Origin: Liolophura sinensis
Taxonomy: Eukaryota; Mollusca; Polyplacophora; Chitonida; Chitonidae
Assembly (NCBI RefSeq): GCF_032854445.1
Contig: NC_088302.1
Location: forward strand, 30,473,979-30,537,978
Length of the DNA stretch: 64,000 nucleotides
Reading direction: 5' to 3'
Below the pieces are notes generated by a model. It searched no databases and was not told the DNA's origin. It saw nothing but the letters and a program-made list of their open reading frames with translations. Shown here piece by piece: positions 49,104 to 59,868 of this stretch. Position 1 is the stretch's first letter, and the number at the start of each line of letters is the position of its first letter. The translations under genes were made by a program, and so were the position numbers.

Positions 49104-52100
49104 GTAGGCCATTCATTTCAAATATTCTGGAAATCCATTTATGTTCCGTTGATGGGAAAGCTTTTACATGTAAATAAAATGTTGTTTGATACCACTCACA
49201 ATGATCAGGTGTCTCAGATCACAGAGGTGAACAGCAGCAGGAGTACATGTCATGAGGACACACAACCTGAGCATTTAAACCTGCCAGAGGACAGAGAATG
49301 TTAAGATTCCCTTCCTTTCATTTCTTGTAGAGTCTTGGTGACAGTAAGGTGTTGAACTGAACTGTATAACTGTTTACACAATCTAACTGCCATTGAAGAA
49401 CACGTCTTCCACCTATATGGTGTCACATGTGGGGAACTTCATCAGTAACTTGCCAAAGGTCATTGGTTTACCGTTGGCTGCTGTCGCTGTGAGTTCAAGT
49501 CCAGTTCATGCAGGCTTTCTCTCGTGCTATACTTGGGAAGGTCTGCCAGCAACCTGTGGAGGGTTGCGGGTTTCCCGTGAGTTCTGCCCAGTTTCCTCCC
49601 ACCGTAATGCTGGCTGCCGTCGTATAAGTGAAATATTCTTGAGTACGGCGTAAAACACCAATCAAATAAATAAACAAATAAATGTTTCCTCCACTCATAA
49701 AACTGAACGCCTCAGTAAGTGAAAATGGCTTGAGTATGGCAATAAACAGACAGTGTGCACACTTTACACAGGGAGGATTGTCTTCACAAGGTAATCTTTC
49801 ATATTCTTCAAACCATAAGCTTGAATGTCAACGTATAAAATGTTCTTACATATGGCCAAAATTAATTGGCCATAAATTAAAACAGTAATCAAATAAATAA
49901 ATCAAATTCTGTTTGGTTTATTCATAGAAGGAAAGTGGAGGCAAACACAGAGTGAGATGTAGCCCCAATATGTGCGGACAGGCTGGTATTGAGCTAGGCC
50001 TGACAAACATAACAACAGGCGGCATTCACTGGGAGGCTTTCATGTCATCAGAATCCTTAGAAGGAAAGATCTCAGATTTGGTCAGTGGTAAAGCATCTAC
50101 TAAAACATTTGGTTTTTTACTTCTGAAGTGTGCATCTGTGACTAAGAAGATGACATACGATGATGTAGGGGTTGCTAACTACGATATGCAGGTGGAACCA
50201 GAGAGTACTCAGATGGTGTGGATACCAGAGTTTGAGGGGCTTAGAGGAGTGCCTACAGGGCTTGAGAGACAACCTGAACATGTTAGTATCAGTGTCATTT
50301 TCCTGGATTCTGTATCGAGACATCATTTCTTCAGATCTTTATCCCGAACAGTAGAAATGATCGAACAAATTAATGCTGAGCCTAAAGCAGGAGCCAAGGT
50401 ATTGGACTTTAAACTATTCCAGTCAATCAAAGCGCGTACATTTGAGAATTTACAGGCTTTAATCACGGGTGAAATTGATCTGAAAGCTGTTCCTTTTGGT
50501 ATTCATGACCGTCCGGATAATCCACTTCATCTCGAGTACATGTTCAATCCACTGAGGTCAGATGGGTATCGAACACTTTGGTTAGAGGATATGTGCTGGC
50601 ACTGGGAGTGGGGGCTCCCCAAAGATCTGTTGTCCTTCGAGAAGGAAATGGATTATGAGATATTGTGGCATAGATTCTTGAAAGCCACAGCCAATGCTGG
50701 CATTGATGATGTGGGGCCCACCGTGGCTAGTTGCCATATTCTGGATTTCTATGGGAGGAAAGACCCATTCTACGGCCCAGAGGCTCTGTGTTACAATGGA
50801 CTCCATCAACATGACTATCTGCTTGGATACCTTCGGACACAGCAAGAGCTGTACAGACATCATTCCAGTCCTCTGTTTTCTTTCTTTATGTCCAGCATCA
50901 GTCATGAACCAACAGGCAGGAGGCTTCAGACGATTGATGATGCCATGGCAAAGTACTTGTGGTTCGCAGCGCAGCAACCAAATACAGTCACCATTGTGCT
51001 TTCTGATCATGGTAACTCGTACGGTGACTTCATGGCGCAAAGTTCCGAAGCTCAGGTGGAGCTCTACCACCCAGTTCTGTTTATAATTGTTCCTGATGGT
51101 CTGATACAAAGACTAGACAGATCTGAAAGAGAAGCATTGTTCATTAATCAGAATAGACTGGTCAGCATGTTAGACCTTCATATGACCTTGAAGTCGCTGA
51201 CGCAGATAAAGGTCACATCTGCAACCTCTTTTGATAAAAGCCCTGCTGCCAAGGACTATGATATTGTAGAAAAGGGTCTTCTACAGCCCATATCGCCCAA
51301 CAGAACCTGTGCTTCATTACCATTACTCCGTCCTAACCTGTGTATCTGCCAGGGTTATGAACAACAAGTTTTGAACAACACTGACTACGTGTTGTATGCT
51401 GAGTTTGCCCTTGGTCAGCTGAACAATGAAATCCAAAGACAATTTAGAAAGGCAAATCCCACGGCCAAAGCAGGATTTGGTCACTGTCAGAGATTGATGG
51501 CCAAGTGGTTTGACAACGTGCGAGTGATTTATCAAAGTGTGAGTGATCATATTCTTAATTATCATTACCTTTATCATTGTGTTAAACATGAACCATATTG
51601 ATTTATTTTTTTATTTATTTGATTGGTGTTTTACGCCGTACTTAAGAATATTTCACTTATACAACAGCCGCCAGCATTATAGTGGGATGAAACCGGGCTC
51701 GGGGAAAGCCACGACCATCCACAGGTTGCTGGCAGACCTTCCCACTCATGGCCCGAGAGGAAGCCAACATGAGCTGGACTTGAACTCACAGCTACCACAT
51801 TGGTGAGAGACTCCAGGGTCATTACGCTGTGCTAGCATGCTAACAAACTGAGCCACAGAGGGCCCTGAACCATATTGAGTATGGCTCCCCAGTTACACTC
51901 AAAATACTTAATAAAATAAGGACTTTTTGCCTCCAGGTATTAAGATTCTGTGTGCAGGTCGATCCAAGTTGCAAAACATTATATAAAATTATACATATCA
52001 TATAAAACAGGAGTTGTTCCATGGCTGATTCACCACGGCCAAGCATCTGCTGACCAGTGAGTTGTCAAGCTATAATCAAAGGTTTGCAGGTTTAGCTGTG

Positions 52101-52795
52101 GCTTTCAGTCAGGATGCTTGTCAGGTATCTGAAGGTGGTGGATTAAAGACAAAAATTTAAAATAAAAAAAAATGGAAGTCAAAATTTTATTTTCATATTC
52201 GGAGGAATTTGCAATAATGCGTCTCATTTTTGTTGTGTTTCAGAAGGATAGCTTTACAGTTAAACTTAATCTACACATTCCAAATTCCGATGGAAGCTCA
52301 ATGGAAGTGTTCCTTGTTATGGTTCAGAGTGGGAACTCAATCTCGGATCACATATCAATTCTCTCCTATGAGAGGATATCAACTTACGGAATCTATAGAA
52401 AATGTGCGGACAAATCGATAGATGTCAAGCTGTGTATCTGTTCTCTATCCGATCCACATTCCAAAGTGCATCCCCCTAGTTTATCGAGTCTCCAGCAACC
52501 AGTCTTCTATACAGAAACAGCTGTCAGCAAAATTGAAAGAGAAGAGCCTGTGGCATGTTTGTATCTGCTCAGAAGAGAATATTTGTCAGGTGTTAACTTC
52601 GAAGTAGCAAATGTGTGCCAGGATAGGACTTTTACTTTCACTTTTGATTTGAAGACGATCAACACTGTATCGTCTGTGACAGCATGGCCTTTGTCCTTAT
52701 CTTTATCACCAGGGGATGTCTATCACTTGTGTTCAGAGATTCAAACTTGGTCCAAAGAACACTGGGACTGGAAATACACAGTTCACTTTTCCTAG
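48688..52795 (+). CDS. DUF229 family protein (alkaline phosphatase/sulfatase fold)
   Basis: Exons 48688-49103, 49928-51538 and 52244-52795; introns GT..AG, phase 0. About 859 residues once one missing base in exon 1 is allowed for. Basic RRYYRFIKR is followed by a membrane segment (about 21-38), giving type II topology with the bulk lumenal or extracellular. The catalytic-type domain shows VIFLDSVSRHHFF (nucleophile region, about residue 267), LWLEDMCWHWEWG, and TIVLSDHGNSYGDF (metal-ligand DH, about 499-500). The C-terminal exon is beta-rich with scattered cysteines. DUF229 (Pfam PF02995) is common in invertebrates; the superfamily hydrolyses phosphate or sulfate esters, but no substrate is known, so activity is inferred only. 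Length fits the family. Exon 1 needs a frame change near 48925-48932. Confidence 0.9.
49473..49686 (+). repeat. SINE family A in DUF229 intron 1, apparently nested in SINE C
   Basis: 5'-truncated family A copy with full tail. Left flank (ACTTGCCAAAGGTCATTGGT) and right flank (TTTCCTCCACTCATAAAACT, then GGCTTGAGTATGGCAATAAA) look like two halves of a family C element. Confidence 0.75.
49928..51538 (+). CDS. DUF229 exon 2: catalytic domain
   Basis: 537 codons after acceptor TATTCATAG, starting KESGGKHRVRC and ending at donor AGT/GTGAGT. Holds almost the whole phosphatase-like domain. Confidence 0.93.
51602..51865 (-). repeat. SINE family A, full length, perfect 13-bp TSD
   Basis: Minus-strand copy with complete tRNA-like head, flanked by identical TGAACCATATTGA at 51589-51601 and 51866-51878. 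It sits 63 bases past the DUF229 exon 2 donor and is probably young. Confidence 0.96.
52244..52795 (+). CDS. DUF229 exon 3: C-terminal domain and stop
   Basis: 183 codons plus TAG after acceptor TTGTGTTTCAG, from KDSFTVKLNLHIPNSDG to DWKYTVHFS; alternating hydrophobic strands with several cysteines, as usual after the DUF229 catalytic core. Confidence 0.9.
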   Translation, partial: KDSFTVKLNLHIPNSDGSSMEVFLVMVQSGNSISDHISILSYERISTYGIYRKCADKSIDVKLCICSLSDPHSKVHPPSLSSLQQPVFYTETAVSKIEREEPVACLYLLRREYLSGVNFEVANVCQDRTFTFTFDLKTINTVSSVTAWPLSLSLSPGDVYHLCSEIQTWSKEHWDWKYTVHFS

Positions 52796-52956
52796 TTTTA
52801 TGTTATTGAATTGTTTTTCTGGATCACAGCATTTACAGTTATAGTGTCATTGTTAGTGCCATATTTACACAGATATTTGTTACCTGTATCCCCCTCTCAG
52901 ATCATGTGGAAAATTAGGTTAGGTCAGTTGGGATTTTGTTTTTTTGTCATTTTTTC

Positions 52957-52962
52957 AATAAA
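52957..52962 (+). terminator. Poly(A) signal of the DUF229 gene
   Basis: AATAAA 162 bases after the stop codon, followed by a T-rich stretch. Further AATAAA copies occur near 53.23 and 53.33 kb. Confidence 0.55.
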
Positions 52963-54119
52963 ATTTTCCTTTTAAAGGCAAATTGTGCTGGAAATGAAAA
53001 AAATGAATTAATTTTACTTATTAGAGGGTAGATAAAATCACATGAAACAAATTTACATTTATAGACGGTGTAACGGTTTTATGCTTTGGTTACATGCTCA
53101 CAAAGTATATACACCGTTGATAAACATATATATTTATATGAAGCTGTTTGGATCTGATGTTTTCTGTGAAGGGCGAATTTACTTGTATAACAATTCCTGT
53201 GATATTCACTGTTCAATTTATTCTCAAATAAATACAGAATAATATAAATTATATGATTTTTTTATGTTTGAGATTTACATGTATTTAGAGTTCCAACTAT
53301 GCAGTTGTTCATATACATTTTGTTGGCTAATAAAATAAAAAGAAAATCTGCAAATTTACTAAGACTACTTCAGATGTTGTGTAGAAAAATTTGAAAAACA
53401 AACTCTTGTGTTAAGGAGTTTTTTTTTTGCTCTTTTTTTTATGTAATGTGTACAGTAGTACAGAAGATTGAGTTTAATGTAGCAACATTCAAATGGTAAC
53501 TAGCAGACTTCTAGGAATGACATTTCTGACATGAAGAGAGTATTGAGCCCAAAAAAAAGTAATGCATGCAATCAGACGTCCGTCACAGTCTTGTTTGACT
53601 CTGTCTCAAAATTTATAATGGCCACAAAGACGTCGCCAGGATGTTTTGAAGGTAGCGGGGTTGACTGTTCTTGTCTCACCATTAAAGTGAAATTATATCT
53701 AAAACAGCACTGCATTGATAAGCCCATTTATACTCTTGTCTTACACACCAAAGATTATAAAGGTGTTTTTGCTTATCTATTCAAATCTTACCATTTTTCA
53801 GAAAATATTTTACAGTTTCCTCTGCTTTTAGTCGTCACTCCCCTTTCTCTGACCCCAGCTTCAAAATGAGAGGATTTTGTTGCCCTAGTGAAGCCCTCTA
53901 AATGGTTTGAGGTCAAAGTGTCTGTTCACTGGTGTAAGTTTCCAGTTGTTAAAGCTTTGTTCATTTCAAATCCACTAAGCACTAGAAGACTGGAATTTTG
54001 GGGTTGAGGAATATGTTAATATGAATAAAAGAATTCATTGGAAGGCAGTATAAGGGCTTGATATTACTGTGTGCCGTCAGAAAAAATAAGGTGTGTGAGA
54101 AAAAAAAAAAAAATTGTCG
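52963..54119. other. DUF229-tRNA spacer
   Basis: AT-rich. A 112-codon plus frame at 53531-53869 has no recognisable motif, splice support or promoter, and I leave it uncalled. Confidence 0.45.
54106..54119 (-). terminator. Pol III terminator of tRNA-Glu
   Basis: The A run at about 54102-54114 on the plus strand is a T run on the tRNA strand, starting about 6 bases past the mature 3' end. Confidence 0.75.
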
Positions 54120-54191
54120 TTCCCATGCCGGGAATCGAACCCGGGCCGCCTGGGTGAAAGCCAGGAATCCTAACCACTAGACCACATGGGA
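54120..54191 (-). tRNA. tRNA-Glu (UUC)
   Basis: 72 bases on the minus strand. Acceptor TCCCATG pairs with CATGGGA, discriminator A; box A TGGTCTAGTGG; anticodon loop CTTTCAC (anticodon TTC) on a CCTGG/CCAGG stem; box B GGTTCGATTCC. No intron and no encoded CCA, as for eukaryotic nuclear genes. A T run just downstream on the minus strand is a good RNA polymerase III terminator. Confidence 0.98.
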
Positions 54192-54368
54192 AGTGGTGAG
54201 AAAGGGGGTGAACATTTTCACTTTCATATGTGAACGTAATAATTTAGTGTCCCGTGAAGATAGAAATTTAGTTCATGTACAGCCTAATTAAGGGTTTATC
54301 TAGTAACAAAGATGTTCCCTTCATGTTTGAAAGTCGATTAGCTATAAAGAAAGAGTTTTCCAGTGTAT

Positions 54369-54375
54369 TATAAAA
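54369..54375 (+). promoter_or_regulatory. TATA-like box of AGA
   Basis: TATAAAA, 42 bases upstream of the AGA ATG, so initiation would fall near 54395-54405 and leave a very short 5' UTR. Confidence 0.45.
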
Positions 54376-54385
54376 GTCACGTGAC
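54376..54385 (+). promoter_or_regulatory. CLEAR-type E-box GTCACGTGAC upstream of AGA
   Basis: Perfect 10-bp palindrome identical to the CLEAR consensus bound by TFEB/MITF-type bHLH-Zip factors at vertebrate lysosomal genes. It ends 25 bases before the ATG of a lysosomal enzyme. Binding here is inferred. Confidence 0.7.
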
Positions 54386-54394
54386 CACACATTA

Positions 54395-54404
54395 GTCACA
54401 TGAC
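54395..54404 (+). promoter_or_regulatory. Second E-box GTCACATGAC upstream of AGA
   Basis: One change from the neighbouring palindrome, with starts 19 bp apart (about two helix turns), so both would face the same side of the DNA. TFEB/MITF factors also accept CACATG with TCA flanks. Confidence 0.55.
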
Positions 54405-54410
54405 TTAAAG

Positions 54411-54537
54411 ATGTCTGCGCCTAGCATTCAAAAGTACTTCCTCGCAAAGCTGGTTGTTGTGTTCATCTATGTTTACATAGGAAACACAATTCCAATTGTG
54501 GTAAACACGTGGCCATTCACAGAAGCAACCATTAAAG
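54411..54537 (+). CDS. AGA: AGA exon 1: signal peptide and N-terminus
   Basis: Starts [16 protein letters not shown] and ends [11 protein letters not shown], phase 1, donor GTAACT. The first ATG after stops in the flank. Confidence 0.92.
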
Positions 54538-57500
54538 GTAACTCTTGAAAAACACGCTTTTGCTATGCCGAATGCCGTAATAGTAGGGACAAGTTTTCCT
54601 CATCGTTTTACACACACCGGTAGTCTGTAGGCTGCAGCAGGCTACTTACTGATGTATGATAAAATGCTGAATTCTTATACCTGGTATGTAGTTTCTTTCT
54701 CACCCTGATACTGTATCATATACTGACGCGAATTTCTAAACAAATTGATTGATAGATCTGAAGTGATCGAGAATTAATAGAGAGATATCCATTTGTGCAC
54801 ACACGGTTTTTGTTATTCAGGGTGGAACGTCATCGCTAATAATGGATCGGCTTTGGACGCAGTTGAGCAAGGTGGATCGGTGTGCGAGGAGTTCGGAAAG
54901 TGTGCCACAAGTGTGGGATACGGTGCTGATCCAGACGAAATAGGGGAGACCACTCTGGACGCCATGATCATGGATGGGTGAGCTAGTTTGCTGGTAAAAT
55001 TTTGAAAGTGTATCGGTATTCTGGTCAGCAGTTATATATGGTTCCCGTGGGTAACCATTCATAGAACCATTCCATCCGTTTCATCAGATATCTTTATATT
55101 GGAAGTCTTTCGTAGTTACACGGTAATGACACCGCACGACTTTGAAAAGAAACCATTTGGGTCACGTTTGGGTGTCGCCCGTCCAATTTTCTAAACGCAT
55201 TTTGTACATGCATCGAATGATGTGCGATTGATTTTACCGCTTACGCACCCCCCGTGATAAACGCATCCGGGAAGAGGAATCATCTAAATAAATTTTTGAC
55301 TGCTTCTATTTCTTGTCCCTGAACTCAGGTATATAATCTTTGCTTTACTACTTTTTGATAGCTGTCAAGTTAAAATTTGCCGGCGCTGGACATCAGTTAG
55401 TTATTATTCTAGCACATCAAGGCTGATGTCTTTGTTCCCTCGTTTTAACACTGCCTTCAGGACAAGCCACGATGTTGGGGCGGTGGGGGACCTGAGACGG
55501 GTTAAATCAGCCTTGTCGGTGGCTAGGGCCGTACTGGAGTATACAACTCATACCTTCTTAGTCGGCGAGTCAGGTAAGACCTGTTGCATTATAGAAAAAG
55601 CCAAATGTATTAAACCATACTAAATGGAGGCTTAAAAATAATGCTGGCTAGTTCGATGTTTTGGAATAAGGAAATGTAATTCGCCGCAATGAGCTTTCAT
55701 TTGTAAGACGTGCCACACAACTATATAGTTATAACAACACTTGCATCACAGAGAGTAAAACCAGATCAGCATCGACAGTGTGATAATTGGCAAATGGCCA
55801 CACGTAGCAGGTGAAATACGGCCTCTTGTCAATTTACCTCCGTTATGATTGGATTTGTTTCAGCTACAAATTTTGCTGCGGAGATGGGTTTCAGTGTCGT
55901 CGATCTGCACAGCAATTTTTCCACACAGCAGTTCAAAAGTTGGAGGAAAGCCAACTGTCAACCCAATTATCGGCAGGTAAACGTGTATTTAACATTTTTT
56001 TTACACCTTAATTATGCCGGCGGCTCACAGTACTATCCAGACCTGATACTGCCTTCCAATGAATTCTTTCATCTAAACTAACATACTTCTGAACCTAAAA
56101 ATTCTGGTCTTCTGGAAAGCAGTTCCCATGACGGCCGTGGCAGCACATTGGAGTTTCTGACATCTAAGAGGAAACGGGTGTATTGCATGGCTGTATGGAT
56201 CAGCTGACAGAGTATAGCTCAGAGCACAAAAGGAATGGCTTTTAGAACTATATGTCAGTCTGAGGGGGGTGAAAAGTGTGTGTTCATGTGGCCGTCTGAT
56301 GTTACTAAGATTCCACTGACTGATGTGAAAAGTAAGATTTTTTCATACCCGTAATTTGTGATTTGTTCGATCTGATTTCAGAAATGCTTCAATCTCTGAT
56401 AAGTTTACTCGGTGTTGCCTTACCTTGATAACATTTTAGCGGTAATATTGCAGGAATGGATCGTCAAGGAGTGTCTGTTGAGGGAGTTTGGTGGGTAAGG
56501 AAGCGGTGTTTGTGAAATCTTTGTGAATTCTGTTGACAGAATGTTGCACCCGACCCCACGAAATCATGTGGACCATATCAGCCTGTCAAGCGCCGAGCCA
56601 GACGACAGGTGGAGCGCAGTTCTCGCGTGAGTCCGTGGGTAGACGAGAACAATCACGACACTATCGGGTTGATCGCCATCGACAAAGATGGCAACATCGC
56701 GGGGGGTACCACAACAAATGGGATGAATCATAAAGTTCCAGGGTAAGATAAATATTGGTGCTAAAGTAACTTGTAAAACTGAATACAGAAACAAAATGTA
56801 TTCCATAAATTGATCTTGACTAGCTGCACTGCTGAACGGCTGAATGGCTGACTGTTTAAAGTTTTGTTTGCAAAACTTGTAATCCAGCAGCAGGACGATC
56901 TTACTCGGTACTGCAAATGGCGGAATAGGGGAGATTCGTGTTCGAAATGATACGGTAGGGCTGTTATCACCTTTATCGCCAAGAGTTTGAGCTCGAAACT
57001 ACTTACATGGGAACAGTGAAGTTTATCCCAGTTATATAGACCTAAGGCTTTGAAAGACGATCTTGCAACTTCCTCCCCTTGCACTGAGATAAATGCGCCA
57101 AATACATTTTTGTTCTGAGGCCGATGCCACATGGCGATTTTAGACTCGAAACATAAAACCTCAGTATAATACACAGTTTAGGCTCCAAGATATTAAAATT
57201 GTGGTAAAATTGTGCTATATTTCATTATTAAGAAGTGTGTATACATATAGATTTATGAATACATTCGGCGAATGGACCTTGAAACGAGATTTTTCCAGCC
57301 AGAAATATGGGCGTAACGTCACTGATTTCCACTGATCCAAAACAAACCACAGTAGAACATGATGTTTAAAGGAGAGCCCCAATGCTTTTATTTTCATACT
57401 AAATGTTCCCAGGACACAGTATTTTTGTTTGCTATGTTAGCGTGTAAACATCATTTAAAAAAAATATTATTTTATCTAGTTCCACTTAAAAAAAAAAAAA

Positions 57501-59808
57501 CCTTAAAGTTGGACTGTCTGCCTATCTTGTCGGCCGCGGAGCCCTGGTGGGGTGACGTCATGCTGTGAAGACCAGCCGGTATTATGAATTGAAAAGCCCT
57601 GCAAAGCACTGTGTGCTTTTCCTGAAGGTATGACTAAATCTATGATTACCCCTGTACATCCACACGAGGATCCATGTAGTCGGGCCAGCTGATCGTGATT
57701 TGTAGTGACGAGAACAGTCTGTCGCTCAACACCAATGAAAGTAACTACCAGTAATCGTTTTAAAAAGTATCACCGCCAAAAATAAATAAAGCTTGAATTA
57801 TGTTGAACGGAAACAGCGACTGGGAACGCATAAAAATGCCAATTAAAATTCCCATTAGTGCTTTAGGGTACGGCGTGCTGTGGGATAACACGCGTGCATA
57901 GGGGCTTTTATGCCATGTATAGCCTCGTGGCCGTTGCAGGGCAAAGGCTAGCGCCTCCCTAGAGCTCGTGTCATGAGCGGGGGGGTGGAGGGGGGACAAG
58001 CCTCGTCCATTGGCCTTTAATGTTAGTAGGCATGGCTGAATTAGTAAGTCATCCGTAGTCAAAGGTTTGATGAAATCAGTAATCTGATCCATATTTTCTA
58101 AATCTGTGGCCTTTTCAAGCAATGTATGTGACTTTACAGAACCCTGCGTTGTGTTACTGCAGTAGCAAAGCTACGCTTGGGCATGGAATAATCTCGAAGT
58201 TAGTAGTAAAAGTATAGTGATTGCCTCCTGTGGTCTGTGTCGTACACATGGAATGTACCGCCGTGACCTCACAAGGTCAACAGTGACGCGATCGAGATTT
58301 TATGATGTTGGATCATCCAATTCTACCGTTTGTCTTCCGTTTTCGACGTTTTAAACGATCGGAATGGATTCAGGGAACAAAAGCATCTATATGTAGTTAG
58401 GAAGGTCCAGCTCTGGGGTTCTACGTTAAAAGCCATTGTACTCTGTTGGAAAAATCTAAAACATTGAATAGAACTATTTTCTTGGAAAGTGTTGAGTGGT
58501 CTGTCATGTGATATATAATTTATTTTTGTGTTTTCTTTACCTTTAAAATATAATCTTAACTGGGGTAAACTATTAAAAAGGCCCTATTTCATCGGTTACG
58601 TTTGACCACTTACAAACTACATGTATCATCAAACTATGCTGTTGTCTTTTAGATTGATGGGACGTTATTGTCTCGTGTCTATGTCCCGACGTGCCTCTGA
58701 AGCACCGTTACAAACCTATCGGAAGTGGGACAAGTAAGCGGTGGAAGATCCTGAGTGCATTATTTCTTTTTAGCCCTAACAGTATATGCCTTTAAAGTGG
58801 AAGGTGGAACATAAAGTATTTTCACAGACAATGCCATTGAAGTTGAAAGCCTGCCAGTGCATAAGTAGATATAGTAATGTTCTTGGCCATTTATTTGACA
58901 GTCGAGTCGGGGATTCTCCAGTAGCTGGCGCCGGAGCTTACGTGGACAAAGATATAGGTGGCGCTGCCGGAACGGGGGATGGTGATGTCATGATGAGATT
59001 TTTGCCCGCGTAAGAGTTTCTGTTTTTACACAGCTGAATTGTATTTGATTTTTACGTGACTGTTTTAGTACAGAGTGATGCGAAAATGTAAGAAATGTAT
59101 TTGTAGCATTTTCAGGCTATTGTGATCCCATTTTTTTGTTTATTTTTTTTTTGTTTGCTCTTCTTACATTTTCTGATCATTTTACAAAGTACCAACAAAA
59201 ATCAAGTGATTATGAGCACAAGCTAAAGATGTAAATAAGGAAGTTTCTTGTTGTTATCACCAGTTACCAGACAGTGTCTTACATGGAGCAGGGACTTACC
59301 CCAGCGGATGCTGCAGAAAGAAGTATTAACCGAATTCTCAAATATTATCCTACGTTTTCGGGAGCTGTTGTTGCGGTAAATCTTAAAGGAGATCATGGTA
59401 AGATTTTCTGCAGCATGTGGATATAAACCAAACGTATCATGCATGAGATAGAGGAAGGCTATATTCTTGTTTTATCTCTGGTTTTGTAGTAGACATGATA
59501 GATGCAGATAGTCGAAAGTTTTGCACTGGCGAGTATTAAATCTTCTTAAAATGAAATGCAAACAGAAATGGAAATTTCTCCCTAACTGTTTGACCGGATT
59601 CAAGTCTCATGATGAAATCTTGCTAGACCAAAAAGAGAGCATTTCATATTCACATTGATGATCACAGAAAGACAAAATATTTAAGTTTTGTGTAAAACAA
59701 AATATCGCAGGATCGTCTCTGGTTTATTCCACTAAAACTTTGTTGGCCTTGCTATACCTGAACATTTGCTCGTTCGCCTGTGTCATCCACCTGGCGAACC
59801 CTGCCGCC

Positions 59809-59868
<60 letters not shown>

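Noticed and set aside
53531-53869. 112-codon plus frame between DUF229 and the tRNA
   Set aside because: No motif, promoter, splice sites or composition bias supports it.
57760-58122. 120-codon minus frame in AGA intron 5
   Set aside because: No recognisable domain, and it lies antisense in an intron of a well-defined gene; possibly part of an unknown repeat.
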